NCBI GenBank assembly: GCA_027924645.1 | Contig: BSBN01001687.1 | Location: 2,418,001 to 2,482,000, forward strand | Reading direction: 5' to 3' | Length of the DNA: 64,000 nucleotides | Source of the DNA: Cunninghamia lanceolata | Lineage: Eukaryota; Streptophyta; Pinopsida; Cupressales; Cupressaceae | Shown: one piece after another, positions 10,201 to 23,992 of the stretch | How the letters are laid out: the number at the start of each line of letters is the position of its first letter | Numbering within the stretch: position 1 is the stretch's first letter | Notes under the pieces: model-generated | Databases searched by the model: none | What the model was told of the DNA's origin: nothing | The model's input: the letters and a program-made list of their open reading frames with translations, nothing else | Program-made: the position numbers and the translations under genes

Positions 10201-13200
10201 ACTTTTTAAAAATTGTATAGATCAAATAGATCTATGTCATAGGCATCTAGGAACTAATGTCAAACAAACAAAAATATTTATTTTGGCCAAAAATGACCTC
10301 TATAGCCTAGAAATTGAGTTTTTCAATTATGTAGCCTGAAAATTACACTATTTGTAATCTTAATGTTAGGAGTAAGGTTGAGACACATTTTCTAATAGGA
10401 CCTTCATTGCCCTCATCATTTAAAATATTTCTTGCATCCTTCTAGCAATATTAACAACACCTTGAACTCTTCATGGAGGCATCTCACCCTACGATTTTAT
10501 GCAAACTACCTCAAGTTGACAGTCTATCCATAATCACTTTTACAAACTGCCTCATAGTTGATGCTTTGGTTACAATATTCTTGTAGATCGCCTCAAATTG
10601 GACAATTTATTTACAAGCAAAACCTTTAAGACTCCAAAGCTTTTGCTTTGACACCAGTTGATGCAGTGATGGATGGATGATCTAATGAAGGATTATCCAA
10701 CCATGCAACCTAAAAAATAATCACACAATGGAATGCAAAAAATAGTAATTTGATTTTTATTGATTCACAATCATAAATGAATTATAGTTTGGTACAAGGG
10801 CTTACAACATGAGGAAGTAGCCTTCAAGACTATATATGGGCACAACTATGTGTGAATTGCAAATTTTAAATGATATTACAATACGATGTAGATCTAGAAA
10901 GTTAAACTTTGAACTTAAAGTTTGACTGTACTTTCAAATGATCATGAGTGATGTTTATATAGCAAGCTCTTCTAGCATTAGGAATGATCTTTGTTAGCCA
11001 AAAGTAGATACAAATCTCGATACCAAGTGTAACAGATAGTCTACCAAATGTGTAGAAGGAATCTTTTGGAATGAATGTGGATGATGGATCAATCAATCTT
11101 GATGCTATTCATACCATAAGCTCTCCTAGGTCCAATGAATATGGAAACATGTTCCTTTGTTGCCACATGCTTAAGAAAGATGTCGAAAACTATGAATAAT
11201 GAAACTGAGTGTTGTCTAGTTATGCCTGGTAACGAGTTTAGAACTTAGCATGCCTTTGCATTGATCTGAATTTCCTAAAAATTGGATGATATGTTTTTAG
11301 CTTTGAGTAGATCATGTGTTTCCAATTGCGAGGTGAAATGTGCAATTGCGATGAACTATGGTAGGATTTGCAATGCTTGGATAATGATTGGAATGTTATT
11401 GAAAACCTAGAAACAAAAGAAACAAATACAAGAAAATATTTTAGATGATGCAAGATTACTCATGCACCAAGGATGCTCTTGCATCTATTAATCACATGCT
11501 ACTTTAATCAGTATATGAGATTTGTTCACTATTTTTTTAAAGTTTCATTGTAGAAGTTTAATTTGTTTCTCAACACTTATATGCCCACTTTCTTGTACAC
11601 CCAACACTTCCTTTTTGTCTTCATCGTCTTTACATGGGAGCAACCCCATGGGGGATAATCATGCATTGATACCCTTGGGTGTCACCACCTTCATCCATGC
11701 CCCCTTTGCTCATTCCATATTTTGCTATTTAAATTTTACTTGGAGTCTTGTTTTTGGATCCTTCATTCTATCTTTTCCAAATTTGTATCCTCCTATTCTA
11801 GTTATTTAATCCTTGATTAGTTTGTCTATTCCAATTTATTATTTTCTTACTCTTGTTTATCACCTACATAATAATAGTTTTCCTCCTTGTCCTTACCATA
11901 GGGACAATCTTACTATCATAGTTTAGGGTCAAATCCCCCATGTTTGCTTATTGTTCACATTGTTCTATCTTATATATTACACCTTGGCATTTATTTCCTT
12001 TCTATATTTATACACACTCCTTGAATTGATTGTCTCTTCTCGCATTCGATTAATTTAAGGTAGTATACATTCTCCTACATTATCCTTTTGAGCATAGTGG
12101 CTTCATGACAACCATACCCAATTGATCATGATGGCTTTATCACAACCTTATCTAGTTGATTTCGATAGCTCCATCACAACCATACCCTAATTCCATTGTG
12201 TATGCTCCTACATAGCTAGGATCAACTTTTCATTGTGCAAGCTTCTTCGTAGCTATATCTCATTGCCCAACTAAATATCTAGGTGGCTACTAAATACCCA
12301 CAATAATTCCTCTCATTTTATGCTATTTCAAGTCGAGATGATCCCCTAGGGATCCCCCGTCTTCTATCCTATTGGGTTCAATAAAACATAGATGGTAGAT
12401 CATAGTGTGATGTAATTTTTCTACATATTTATTCCTAACAAACAATAATTGCTTCCTCTTGTGTGTGTAAGTTTGTTTTGAGTGGATGGTTGAGTGAAAG
12501 AAAGTTGAAGAAGTGAAGAACATAGCTCTTGATATATCGTTTTGATTTATAGTTACATAAAAATTTAAAAATACTTATTTTACTAATATAATGTTGAACA
12601 CCAAATTTAACAAATAAAATAACACAACAATAGCATCTTAGTGTAAGTGGGGTTTTTTTTTTATAAAGAATTTGCTAATTTCCCATGGTGCATTTCACGA
12701 AAAAATTACAATCTACATCGCCACACAATTTCAAATTTCCCATGGTGCATTTGTCATAGGTAGGTAGCCCGTTTAAATATTATATCTCTTCAAATAAAAA
12801 GTTCAAGTTTATCTGTCACATTTTATCTCAATTTCAAATTCCAGATTCATCGGTATAAAGACACGTCTAGACAAAACTGTACCTAATTGTTTTAGGTATT
12901 GGGACGAAATTTTTTATCGGTTTTGTTGAGGTCACGTGAAGGAGAAGATAAGATAGAATCCACCGACAATGAAAGGACGCCACCCACGAAACCGCGCGCA
13001 CTTTATCCGTTTAAATTCCTTGTCTTTTTTTGCTCCAAAATTTCACTGCCACGTGTTCGCTGCCAACGGTAGGTAATCTAAACCCAAGGTAGGATGGGAA
13101 CTCGTTTTCCAAAAGCTACATACGACACACGAATATTCCAGAGCATTATCCCTTGTCTTATTCTTTTGTTTTTGTCAATTTCAAACCCATTTGCCATGGA

Positions 13201-16150
13201 TACCTATATGGTAATTAATCTTGCAACCTTAAAATTAATGAATTGTTTTTCAATCAATTAAAATAATTTATTTTTCTTTTCTAAATACGAATATTTTTTT
13301 CTAATATATAAATTCGTCAATCGAATAATTTATAAAATAATTAGTTAAAATATTATTGACTAAATTATTTAAGATTTGATTGTGACCTTGACATAACATA
13401 TTTACGCTGAAAGCCTTCCTATGTGAGTAGCACATAATGAATTATATAGATGAAGGGCCTAGATTAAAAAGACTACCATGAAATCAATTTTGTCCATTGA
13501 TTGTTTTTCAAACTATACCATAAATTATTAAAAAACAAAAAAAATTAATGCAATGTCCCACCTCAATAAAATTTGAAAAAAAAAAAAATTAAATATTTGT
13601 AATTTTTTTAATGGTATGAATGGATTTTAATATGAAGATTTTTTGAAAATTTTTAAGATATATATTTGATTTGAGAAAAATAAAATAAAAATAAATATTT
13701 ATAAGATATTTTTTATTTTTTAGTTAAAGTGAACTCAAAATTATATTTTTTAAATGATTTATGGGGATAAGTGATCTCCCATAGGAAGTGAATGTAAAGT
13801 AATGATAACTTAAAAAATATAAATATTTACTCGTAAAGAATTGACATGATAATAATTTTACCTAACTATATTTGTTCATCTCAATATGTAATGTAAAAAA
13901 TTGATAAAATAACTTAGTGGATTAAATAACTTATAAATTAATAAATAATAAAAAACATCTAACAAATTCTATAATTTCTTTAGAAAGTTTTCACCTTGCC
14001 CATTAAACCTATGGGTCCAATTACTAGTTAATAATGATAAAGATATAAGTGTTTGTTTGAAGAACCACGATGTGAAGGACTAATAATTAAAAAGAATAAA
14101 GAGGACTTAGAGATGATGAAATGGAGATTTATTGTGAGATTTTATAAGCTTGTAGACAACATTTAGTGAGATTTAATGCACTACAGAATTCGCAGCAAAC
14201 ATGATAAGCCAATGCAGGCTTGACATGACAGATCCAACAAGCCCGACCACAACTTCAAATAAATTTCTAGATAATATTTAAATCACCTTCTTGAAACTGT
14301 AAAGCAGTCTGCTCATATTCACTTGTACCTGAATAAAATTAAAATTATGTAAACTTCTCGAGACTGATTTTTATAATATATTCTTGTGACTTACGTGGTG
14401 TTTAGCCATGATTCCCAATCTCTGAATACTCAAACTAAGCTTCTTATTATAAATAAAATAATGAAGTCGTCTACTGTCAAAATACAGTAAAATTATTGTC
14501 CTGTTGCCAAAAGTGGCTCAGAAAACTCTTGTACGGTACGGCGTACATGCACTCCAAGATCTCGGGAATGAATCTATACCTTACACTGTTGGGTGATTTG
14601 TATTACCTACGTCAATGTAGCTACTCTTTCTGCTACTTGTGTGATTAAAGTTGAAAGTTGAAAGTTGAGGTCACCTTATTTGTCCATCGGAAGAAAGGGA
14701 GAGGGCCCCACTCTTTTGCACCCTAAGTTTAAGGGTATAGAGCCACATGAGGGATAACATTGGCTCAAATAAAGTACACACGTTTTTACTTGGGTATGTT
14801 ATGGGTTAAAAAAAAATATTTTGGTTTGGTTGTCACATCAAAATTGTCTTTTCAGAATCATTTAAACAAATTTATTAATAGTCTTCTAAATATTGGTATG
14901 CACTCAGTCCGTTGGTGTCAATGAGCACTTGAGTGCTGCAAACATCACACCTTTGTCCATTTAACAAGGTGCTGCCACATATAACATATAGACCACAATT
15001 TAGTATGTATGTCTTACCGTTCTTGTTGATGACACCTCACAATTAATATTCATATATGTTGGATAAATGGAATGTGGAAGCATCCCTACTTGTCACATAC
15101 CTACTTATTAGTCCCTCCCTATAGCGGGGATTTATGTTTTTGCCTCGCTAAAACTGATTAGTTCGGCTTTTGGAAACCGTCTTAGGCCAGGAAAAACAAG
15201 ATTTGCAAAGGTTTGCAGCACTTTGATTTTAAAATTGGATTTTTCTTTTTTACTTTCCTTTTTCTTGATTGGTCGGGGTCTTTTTTCCAAGGGTTTTCAG
15301 CTTTTTCCTATTTGTAAAAACAGAAGGAAAAATTGTTGCCAATCAAAAAGAGGAGAAGCAAAAATATTCGATGCATTTGTAATGTCTGAAAGCTCTTGAG
15401 GTGTCTTGAAATGGCAAAGCAACCTGTGAGGAATGTTTCTTGGTGGGCATGTATGGAGGCATGTGTTGGCTGCAGAGGATTTCCGGAGGCTAGGTTTAGT
15501 TCCCTGGTGCATTCTGACAGTTCCCAGATCCCACTGCTGATTAAAAAACATGTTGATGTGGACCAGGGTGCCTGGCTTGTTTTTTTGAGCGCTAGACACA
15601 TTTGCTACAGCTGCTTCTCATTTTTTTTAACCCCGGGTAAAATATATTCTTTTTGTTTTATCCTTTTGTCCTGCATGCATTCCTTTTGTTTTATGCCTAT
15701 GCATTCATTTGTTTTTTGTTTTGTTCTGTAAGAGTAAAAAAAATGCATGGGTAAACAAACAAGCAGTGGCATTCTTGCCAGCAAGAGGTGGCATTTTTGC
15801 CTTTGTTTAGGGTTCACGTGCCTTGTCTATGCTTCTACATTTTTGTCCCCCCTTTTTAAATAGTATTTTGGGTTTGCCTGGATGGAGGTTTAAAGATCCT
15901 GATTTGGGTTGTTTTATTTTTTTGGAATATGATGTATAATCTGCGATTTCCCCCAACTTCCCTCGGTTTATGTAAATCACCATCCAAAATGCAAGCCATG
16001 TAATTTTAGCAGAGGAAGAAATGTTCTAGGTGATTTTGCCACTGCCCCCCATTTCGCTTATTCCCACCTTGTTAAATATCTCCATTGGCGCTGATCAAGT
16101 TCTCAACTCCTTTCCAAGATTCTGAGTCAATTTTTTGTTAAATTTTTGAC
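10201..16150. other. Non-coding, AT-rich; no gene recognised
   Basis: No frame longer than about 110 codons and no recognisable domain. 13200-13960 is extremely AT-rich. A CACGTG G-box lies at about 13051-13056. The open stretches at 11522-11809 and 15297-15731 have no family-like sequence and are probably chance. Confidence 0.6.
10645..10660 (-). other. Possible primer-binding site and LTR end
   Basis: The minus strand reads TGCATCA then ACTGGTGTCAAAGC, resembling an LTR end (CA) followed by a degenerate Met-tRNA primer site. No matching second LTR was found, so this may be a coincidence. Confidence 0.3.
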
Positions 16151-16303
16151 CCATCTAACCCACAATACACATGGGTAAATGCTTAATCAACTTTAAATAT
16201 CCTTCCCTAGGTCTAAACAAGACCGAAACACACATATTCTTCTTTATCGGCGAGACCATGTATCGTCGGGGAGCTTTAAAATCCATTGGCCAATAGGCTG
16301 ATA

Positions 16304-17008
16304 CCATCTTTGACTCACTATCGATAAGACAATAGACTGTCGGCACACTCGAGAACTACTCCGCCGATGCCTTTCGATTACTTCAATGTTACCTTCGGAT
16401 CGCACTCGTTGGTAAGACTAGCATCATCGACAGAACATTTCCTTCATCTTCCGATACGCCGATGTCTTCACTCGTCGATATGACCTTTACCATCGGCGAA
16501 CACCTCTGACGTCCTGCCGATACACTGATGAACTTGACTTGTTTGACTACCCCAGATACTTCGGCGTGACCTCATTCATCAGCGAGCACCCACAAGCCTT
16601 GGCCGATGTGCCGATGGAACAATCCACTTTCGGCGTGACTTCCAATTTCGGCAGAATCTTGTAGCCATCTTTGACTCACCATCGGTAGGACAATAGACTG
16701 TCGGCACACTCGAGAACTACTCCGCCGATGCCTTTCGATTACTCCGATGTTACCTTCGGGTCGCACTCGTCGGTAAGACTAGCATCATCGGCAAAGCATT
16801 TCCTTCATCTTCCGATACGCCGATGTCTTCACCCGTCGGTATGACCTTTACCATCGGCGGACACCTCTGACCTCTTACCGATACACTGATGAACTTGACT
16901 TGTTTGACTACCCCAGATACTTCGGTGTGACCTCTCAAGCCTTGGCCGATGCGCCGATGGAACAATCCACTTTCAACGTGACTTCCAATTTCGGCAGAAT
17001 CTTGTACT
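16304..17008. repeat. 361-bp tandem duplication rich in CCGAT/ATCGG
   Basis: The sequence starting CCATCTTTGACTCAC at 16304 restarts at 16665 and then runs nearly identically to about 17008. The second copy lacks about 20 bases around the CATTCATCAGCGAGC part. CCGAT or its complement occurs repeatedly, and CpG is frequent, unlike the CpG-poor surroundings. Short minus-strand open frames across it are by-products. It could be part of an LTR or a satellite-like unit. Confidence 0.8.
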
Positions 17009-20000
17009 TGTCCCCCGATATTGCCACTCACGCCGATATGCCAAAATATTGTATATGCCCGACAAGACACCGTTGATCAGTATAACTATTGACAACTTCC
17101 CCGATGGGATTGTATTATGCCGATGTCCACTTCTGCTACTCTACCACCATGCAAATACAGAACAACTTATATAGAAACAACCAAAACTCAACAGAATGGG
17201 AAATGATCTACTCCTAAGGAAGTCATTCCACTGATTTCAAAGAAATCTCCACCAGTGGAATGCTTCCGATCTACATTCTTGCGATTAGATCAAAACAAAA
17301 CTTCTTTATTACTACTTCTCAGAATATACATACAAATTGATTTTCCTCCGTCTGTGCCTCACTTTCTCTCCCTGTGTCTCTTAAAGAACACAGACCAACT
17401 ATATAGACTCACGTTGGAAGTTACACAAGATGGAAGGCGAACCGCCCTATAACCAACTCTGTCGTTCGGTTACATCTGTTCAAATCAATTACAAACTTGT
17501 ATGACATGTATATAGACTTAGTTTTATGCCGTTACTCGGCCAAATATGACTCAATATGGCGCTAAGGCCTTACAACATGACACTTGGACAGAACAAAAAA
17601 TGCATGGAATCCTCCAGATTCTCAAGTCTCGAGGCGCTCCTGCACCACCTTGCCACGTCCAAAGGTAGCTACCTGCACGTGCCCTACCTGAAAAATAAGC
17701 ACCTACAATAGAAATCCTGTTTAATTTTTCTCTTGCCCTTTTTTCATTGGAAATATTTTTCTCAGATTTTTTACTATTCAAAATTACAAATTTCTACCAA
17801 GAAAATGCTCATTATACAATCAAAAGCTACAACTTTTTTTTCCAAGCACAGAAAAAATCTAGAAAAAAAAAATCATGGCAAAACATTAGAAAACACGGTG
17901 GTTGTTGAGTGGAACTTTATATTTGATATGTTGGAGCTTCTTTCATTTTTGTCTTTATTTTATAGGCCAATACATTTTCTTTTTATCTGCAGGGCTGCAT
18001 CTAATGTTCCTATTTCATTTCATAAATTCCATCTTTCTCCAGCACATGCAAGCTCTTTGAATAATTTTATTACAGATGTCTCCGTTTGCTTTCATGGGAT
18101 TTGCATTGAATTGACAGTTTGGCTGCTGTATGTTTAAGATAATTGGTAGTTTGGCTGTTGTATGTTTAAGAATGGATACACATTCCTATCCGGGGTCTTG
18201 TTTTTTTTAATATTGAAACAAAGTAATAAAAAAAATTATATGTAAAAAGGAGTAGCATAAAGCTGCCAGAACAGTGACCCGGGTAGTAGCAGGCTAGAAA
18301 AAAACACTTAACACTTATATTTGTCCTAGACTAACCATTGATATTGCTGCTATAGTAAAACATAAACAAGAATCGATTGCTGCTCTTTCCTACAGATTGA
18401 GTTCTTCTAATTGTGTATGTTTTATCCTAAACAATTTTAAACCCATATTGAGATCCATGCACACACTTGACTGAAATACATGTTTCTGCTCTTACAAAAT
18501 ACATGTGGCACATGAATATTGTTGCCACCACACAATAATTTTAGGGCAGCCAAGTGTATGTACCCTAAGATAGAATGTCCTTGAAAAGAAAAGGTATAAT
18601 TCCTTTTCAACTCAGCATCGCAACTTTTCTCAAAACCTCATTGAACACTATACTTTGAGAAGAGGCTAACTCCTACACACAAGCCAAAACTTTTGTCCAG
18701 GGATTGTAGGAGATAAAATAAAGCTTCTGGGCATAATAAAGCCTGTGTTGAGCGAACAAACTGTGCAACAATAGATAGTGCTTATAGAACAAACTATCAA
18801 TATAACACTCTCCCACACTTTATCTCTTGGAAGGCTGGTAGGAGTTGTTATTTTGTTAGGACTGTAAAAATGAAATAAAGGTCATCACCATAAGAATAGG
18901 CATGAAGACCTAGTCTCTTGGATGAGGAGCAAGATTTGAGGAGCTAGTTAGGAACAAGAAGTTTTATTAGGGATCTAAGTAGCAATAAAAATTGATAATA
19001 TCAAGCAGCAATTTTTGTTAGATAAATAGGAAATATGATCAAAATTGATTATTTTTTGCCAGCTAACAATGGAGAGACAATGGTGTGCTTTGATGGATGT
19101 CTATACCTTGTTCCAAAGCTTCCATTTTCACAAAGGCTATTCCAATTGCAGTGAAACACAATCAAAATTGATAATATCAAGCAGCAATTTCTGTTAGATA
19201 AATAGAAAATACGATCAAAATTGATAATTGTTTTTCCTTCTAACAATGGAGAGACATTGATGTGCTTTGATTGTTTAAACTTTAAACAACTATTGCAGTT
19301 AAAAGTGAAGCTTTGAAATTTGATATGCATCATTAAACGAGCTTTATAATTGTTCCTTTGCTTTGAGACTACAACTGGTATAAAAATCCTTTTGAATATA
19401 ACCCGGTTTTTAAGTTATCTTTTATGTTTTTCATGTTTTGGCCACGACAAACGCTGAAATTAGTGAAAAGTATGAACTTTGTAGAAAAAATGAGTTAAAT
19501 GTATCCTACAACATATTTGATAAATGCAAAATGCAATTTTTTAAAACCTTTCCATTCAACAAATAGTTTTCAGTACATCTGTGACACATCCCACGCGCAA
19601 TCCCTATATTTTTATATTTAATGCTAACAAAAATACGTCAGCTCCCTGTTTAATATAGTCGTTGGGCCCTGTGTCCAAAATGGGGTCCTTTGATCTCACA
19701 TATTGTCTACATTCATTCTACTACAGTTTTCACAGCAGTCTATATTGCCTACTGTGAAAAGAATATGGTTTCTAGCTTAGAATCTTTTATTGGAGGTGAC
19801 ATGATTACACAAAAGTAGAAAACAGTCTAAAATAAGATGTATTACAAATTTAAATTTTAAACAAGTATAGACATTAAAAGACTGCAATGAACTTTTCAAA
19901 TACAAAACACCTTATGACAAAATCAGAATATAGATACAGTTGCTTTACAATGGCATCCACTCATTTTTCTCCACTGGTTTTATCTGTTCATGATGATACT

Positions 20001-20562
20001 AGGTCCTTGACTTATAAATCATTCTCTTTAACTCTTTGGTTTGTAGGTAATTTTCCCATTGCATTCAATTTCATTCATGAAAAACTCTCTTGAACCATGA
20101 CATCAGATGTCCCCATGGCATCCAAAACAAGTATTTAAAAGCAACAAAATTGGAAATAGGAAAATAGAGTCACAAATGGATACACCATTCAGTTGCCATT
20201 ACAATTGACAATCTTACAAATACCTTCATGCTTTGTAGCTTGATAAAAATAAACCAAAATCACATCCACATATTTTTCAATTACACAAATGAGATAATTC
20301 CTACCAAGGAATTATATATGTAAGCAATTGCTTAAGCTACAAATTTACACAAAAAAATCCAAGTACTCATAATCGTAAGTAGTAAAAATCAGATCGGCTA
20401 AGTTGCTTTATCACTATACATGTTTCCAGTAGCATTTAGCCACTAGTCATGCAAAAGAATATTCTCTAAGTCTCTTTGAAACCCTTAACTGGACTATAAT
20501 CACATAAAAAAGAGCTTCTTGCACATGTTTTATTATGTCAATATGCCAAATAAAATATGTTA
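17009..20562. other. No gene recognised
   Basis: 17010-17560 continues the moderately CpG-rich sequence. 17570-20560 is AT-rich, with short open stretches lacking any domain. The only structure seen is the duplicated stretch at 18987-19280. Confidence 0.55.
18987..19280. repeat. Direct duplication, about 110 bp at 177-bp spacing
   Basis: AAAATTGATAATATCAAGCAG starts at about 18987 and again at 19164; each copy runs through AACAATGGAGAGACA to the TGTGCTTTGAT part with scattered differences. Confidence 0.75.
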
Positions 20563-20766
20563 TCAATGTCCAGATATAGAGCATGTGTAACATGATGTAT
20601 CCTTTGATAAGATTGAAGTATATTCATTGAAACATAGTTGAATGAATTCCCTCACAACTCTGTTCATTCTTTCCACCAGAGACAAAGGAATTCCATGATT
20701 CACAACCTGCCATAGAGATAGATACCATCTTAGCAAAGTGAGTGAGTTAAGAAGATAGAAAACCAT
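20563..20766 (-). pseudogene. Exon-like relic of a 2-oxoglutarate/Fe(II) oxygenase N-terminal domain
   Basis: The minus strand contains WQVVNHGIPLSLVERM then RVVREF, closely resembling the N-terminal (DIOX_N) motif of plant 2-oxoglutarate-dependent oxygenases of the ACC-oxidase-homologue/flavonol-synthase type, where (F/W)QVVNHGI is followed by a helix ending REF. A splice-acceptor-like CAG precedes GTTGTGAATCATGG. Downstream, the sequence EYTSILSKDTSCYT resembles the EYYSRDTS-like stretch of that subgroup before identity is lost. The catalytic HxD...H domain is not found nearby. It is an isolated fragment, a gene relic or a captured exon. Confidence 0.45.
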
Positions 20767-22112
20767 ACCATAATAAGGGTGATGTGGTTATAATTTCTAG
20801 TACATAGCTTGTATATTACGAGTATGTCATATCGCATAGATTAACATAGGAGGCCTTTCTGCAGGCCCTGCAAGTTCAGTAAGGTTCAAAAAAATTGTGG
20901 CATTATATTGCGACTTATATTTCATTGTTTGCATTGTTTTTTGTTGTGACATCTATCTTCTCTGTGCTTTCTATTCGATGTGGTTCTTATTGGACTTTCC
21001 TATTTTGCTGTTATCATTGCAGATATTCACTTGTAAGGCATTTGTCCCAGGTATGTTGTCTACAAACCCTTGGCCCTGTTATTTGGCTCATGTCTATTAA
21101 GATCATACAAGCAAAATAATGACCTTGCAGGAAAATTCTTTCAATTGTACTTTGTTTTATTGCAATCAAGCATTGTAGGGTATCATTTTTTGGAAGCCTT
21201 ATCCCATCCATTTGTTGTATGCTTGAGATTCAAGGTCTTTTCTTTCCATTGTATAGATTTCTCGATTCTTTCTAGTTGGTCTTATGTATGCATTTGTCTC
21301 AATTTATAGATCCTTCATGGCCATTAATAAGATAAACAATTTTTTGTTTTAGTTTGATGTTAAATACAATTTCATATTCATACCACTTAACAATGTCTTC
21401 TTATCCCTTGCAAGTCCCTTCAACAAACTGAGAAGCCTTGTGAATATGCCCGGAGCATGCTTGCAATTGGAAATCCAGTTACTATACCAATTGCTTTATG
21501 GTGCTACTAGAACAAGTTTACCTGGCAACAGAACCACCACTATCTAAAACCAATAGAATTTCCTTTCCATTATTCAACTTATATCTAGACTTTAAAACAC
21601 TTATAAGTCCTGAAAAGTCTACAAAAAATCATGATACTTCCAATAACTATTCATGGATAGATTTATTCTATAGCTTAATAAAAATTGAGTTGTAGCATGT
21701 GCTGCAACCTGCTACTAGCAATGTCTTGCACCAAATGAATATCTCCTATGTCTCTTGACATATTCCCAATAGTTTTGTCGTGGTGGCCCTATTAGCCTAT
21801 TGAACTTGCACCAATCCCAAAACTACTTCATTGTCTATGCCTTTACCATTTCCAATTTAATTCTAAGCTACATTCACATCGCAAGGAAACATCTATCCAT
21901 GTATTTATCTATACTCCTCTACATCTATCATTTAATTCTTTGAATTGATTCATCGTCTTCTTAAAGGCTTGGATATCCTATGCATTATATTTTAGTATAA
22001 ATTTACACTCTTTAAAATAGCTTTTCCTTAGGATGAATCAATGTGTATAAAAAAAGGCCATTGTTGAAAATTGGATTTGGAATGCAGATTTACGAATTCA
22101 TTTGGACAAGTC
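20767..22112. other. No gene recognised upstream of the Helentron
   Basis: AT-rich with short open stretches. The 5' end of the rolling-circle element must lie in or before this stretch, but no terminal signature could be placed. Confidence 0.5.
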
Positions 22113-23990
22113 ATGGACAACACAATTGGAAGCGGACCCCGTAAGAAACAAAAGATTTTAGAAGAGCCTGTTGTAGTTGAGACCTATAAGCCATAGGATA
22201 AAGCACAACCATTGTCAATTGACGAGGCTCTTGCACACACACATTGTTTTCGAATTGATACATTCAACTATCAAGTGGGTGATTGCCTATTTGACACAGT
22301 TCATGTTTTGTTACATTGCCGCTATACACCAAATGAGCTGCACAATGGCCTTGTGGATCACTTTTTGCATTGTCTTGGAAATGGTTGTACTGCAACACTT
22401 AGCTCTTTTGAACATGAACTGCATCCAACAGTGCTTTATGAATTACATAATATATATGACAAAAGCACATATTTGTGTAGGATGCGTTTGTCAGCCGCAG
22501 AGGTCAACACTGCTGGTGAAAATGGACTTTGGGGTGACACATTTTGTATCCAATGGTTGGAACGGTGGTTGAACATACCCATTGGCCTTTGGTCTCTAAC
22601 ATGTATAAATGTCTACTTGCATTTCAATAAGGACTCATGCAACCCTACAATATCAATTCTTTTCCATGATGCAAATCCAACATGTGGACACTATGAGCCT
22701 ATGTTCTCGACCATAAACACGTCCAGTTGCATTCAACACGTGCAACAATCTTTGTCTGTACCATGTTGCGATCTAGACCGGTCATGGAGTGCAATTGCAA
22801 ATACAATGCATGTGCTTGGACTTTATAGATCCCTTGGGTTTACCGCTACATGCGGCCAGAGCATGTTTGCTGCTATAGCTTTTTTGATCGGCCAACGATT
22901 TGATGCAATTGCTTTGCGCTTGTTTATGGCCCAGTCCTTTGCTAATGCATTAACAATTCAAAACAAATTTGCGCTTGCATGCTTCGACACATCCACACAG
23001 CCTAGTGCAATAGATAACAATCATCTGTTGCAGTTGCGTTCACTGGTGTCTAGAATTGGAATGCCCCATGCACAAAGTGGCCTTAAGGGTTGCAACTTTT
23101 GTTTACTATGGCTTTCGCATATATTCAATGCAAACATACATATCTGGCATGTTCCTGCACAACCTGCAATCAAAATATATTACAATTGCGACAGCCCAGA
23201 CAAGAACTTTAGCTTGATTTGCTTCACAACTGTCTCAAGTCATTGTCACTATGAACCACTGCAACATAGACAACCATTGGCCATCAAGACCCATGTTGAG
23301 GGTCCCTTTTCTGCAATATCTATGACAAGTGCAGTCAACCTTACATCCATTGCCTCAATCCATGATAACAAACAACTGTCATCAACCTTATCCCCTTTAA
23401 GAGTAGAGATTTGTTCTAAGAAACAACTTGTTTGTGAAGAAAAATTTGCAAAAATGGACATTGTGAATTGTTCTCAAGCAAACTTGCACCCAAAATTGCT
23501 ATCAAATTTACTTGACACAGACATAAAGATACGTCAATCTTTGAGATGTTTGAAACTAGCAATACGTGGCACAAGTAAACAACACAAAGACATGGCATAG
23601 AAAGAGCTAACTGTATCAAGCAATATTGCAAAACAGCATGGCCCATGTTTACAGCCTGGCATTTGCACATTTGACACAGGCACAAAACAAGCACCCCATC
23701 AAACATTGCAATGTTTAAAGGCCAAAATCTGTACTACACAAAACCAACAACAAGACATGTCGTTGGCTGCAACATGCTCTGATATTCCAACTATTCCACA
23801 TGTCACAGGTAAAGAAAATGTGGACAAACTTGGCATAAGCTTGATGGCTCGCCAGTCATTGCATTGTTTGAAATCTAAGATTCGTGATGCACAAAACTAG
23901 CATATTGCACATGTTCCAAGGCTAAATCATAGATTGCGTAGGTCATTCCTATCTTTCAAGATAAGGGTCATGCATAAAAAAAAAAAAAGA
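22113..23990 (+). pseudogene. Tandem OTU-like cysteine-protease region of the Helentron
   Basis: ATG at 22113 opens a frame with a basic cluster (PRKKQK) and a TAG at 22194-22196; the frame then runs to TAG 23598. OTU copy 1 has the nucleophile motif GDCLFD (Cys at 22284) and the His motif GHYEPM (His at 22689). OTU copy 2 aligns as CGQSMF (22851 onward), so Ser stands where the nucleophile Cys should be, with a later HCHYEPL. Copy 2 is therefore probably non-catalytic. After TAG 23598 the frame continues to an A12 run at about 23975, where it shifts. This tail contains four spaced copies of a motif like RQSLxCLKxxI. OTU domains at this position are typical of Helentrons; the role in transposition is unknown. 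Confidence 0.75.
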
Positions 23991-23992
23991 GA

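Noticed and set aside
16155..17070. Minus-strand open frames in the CCGAT-rich duplication
   Set aside because: Several frames are open because the repeat is short and GC-rich; the duplicated peptides follow from the DNA duplication.
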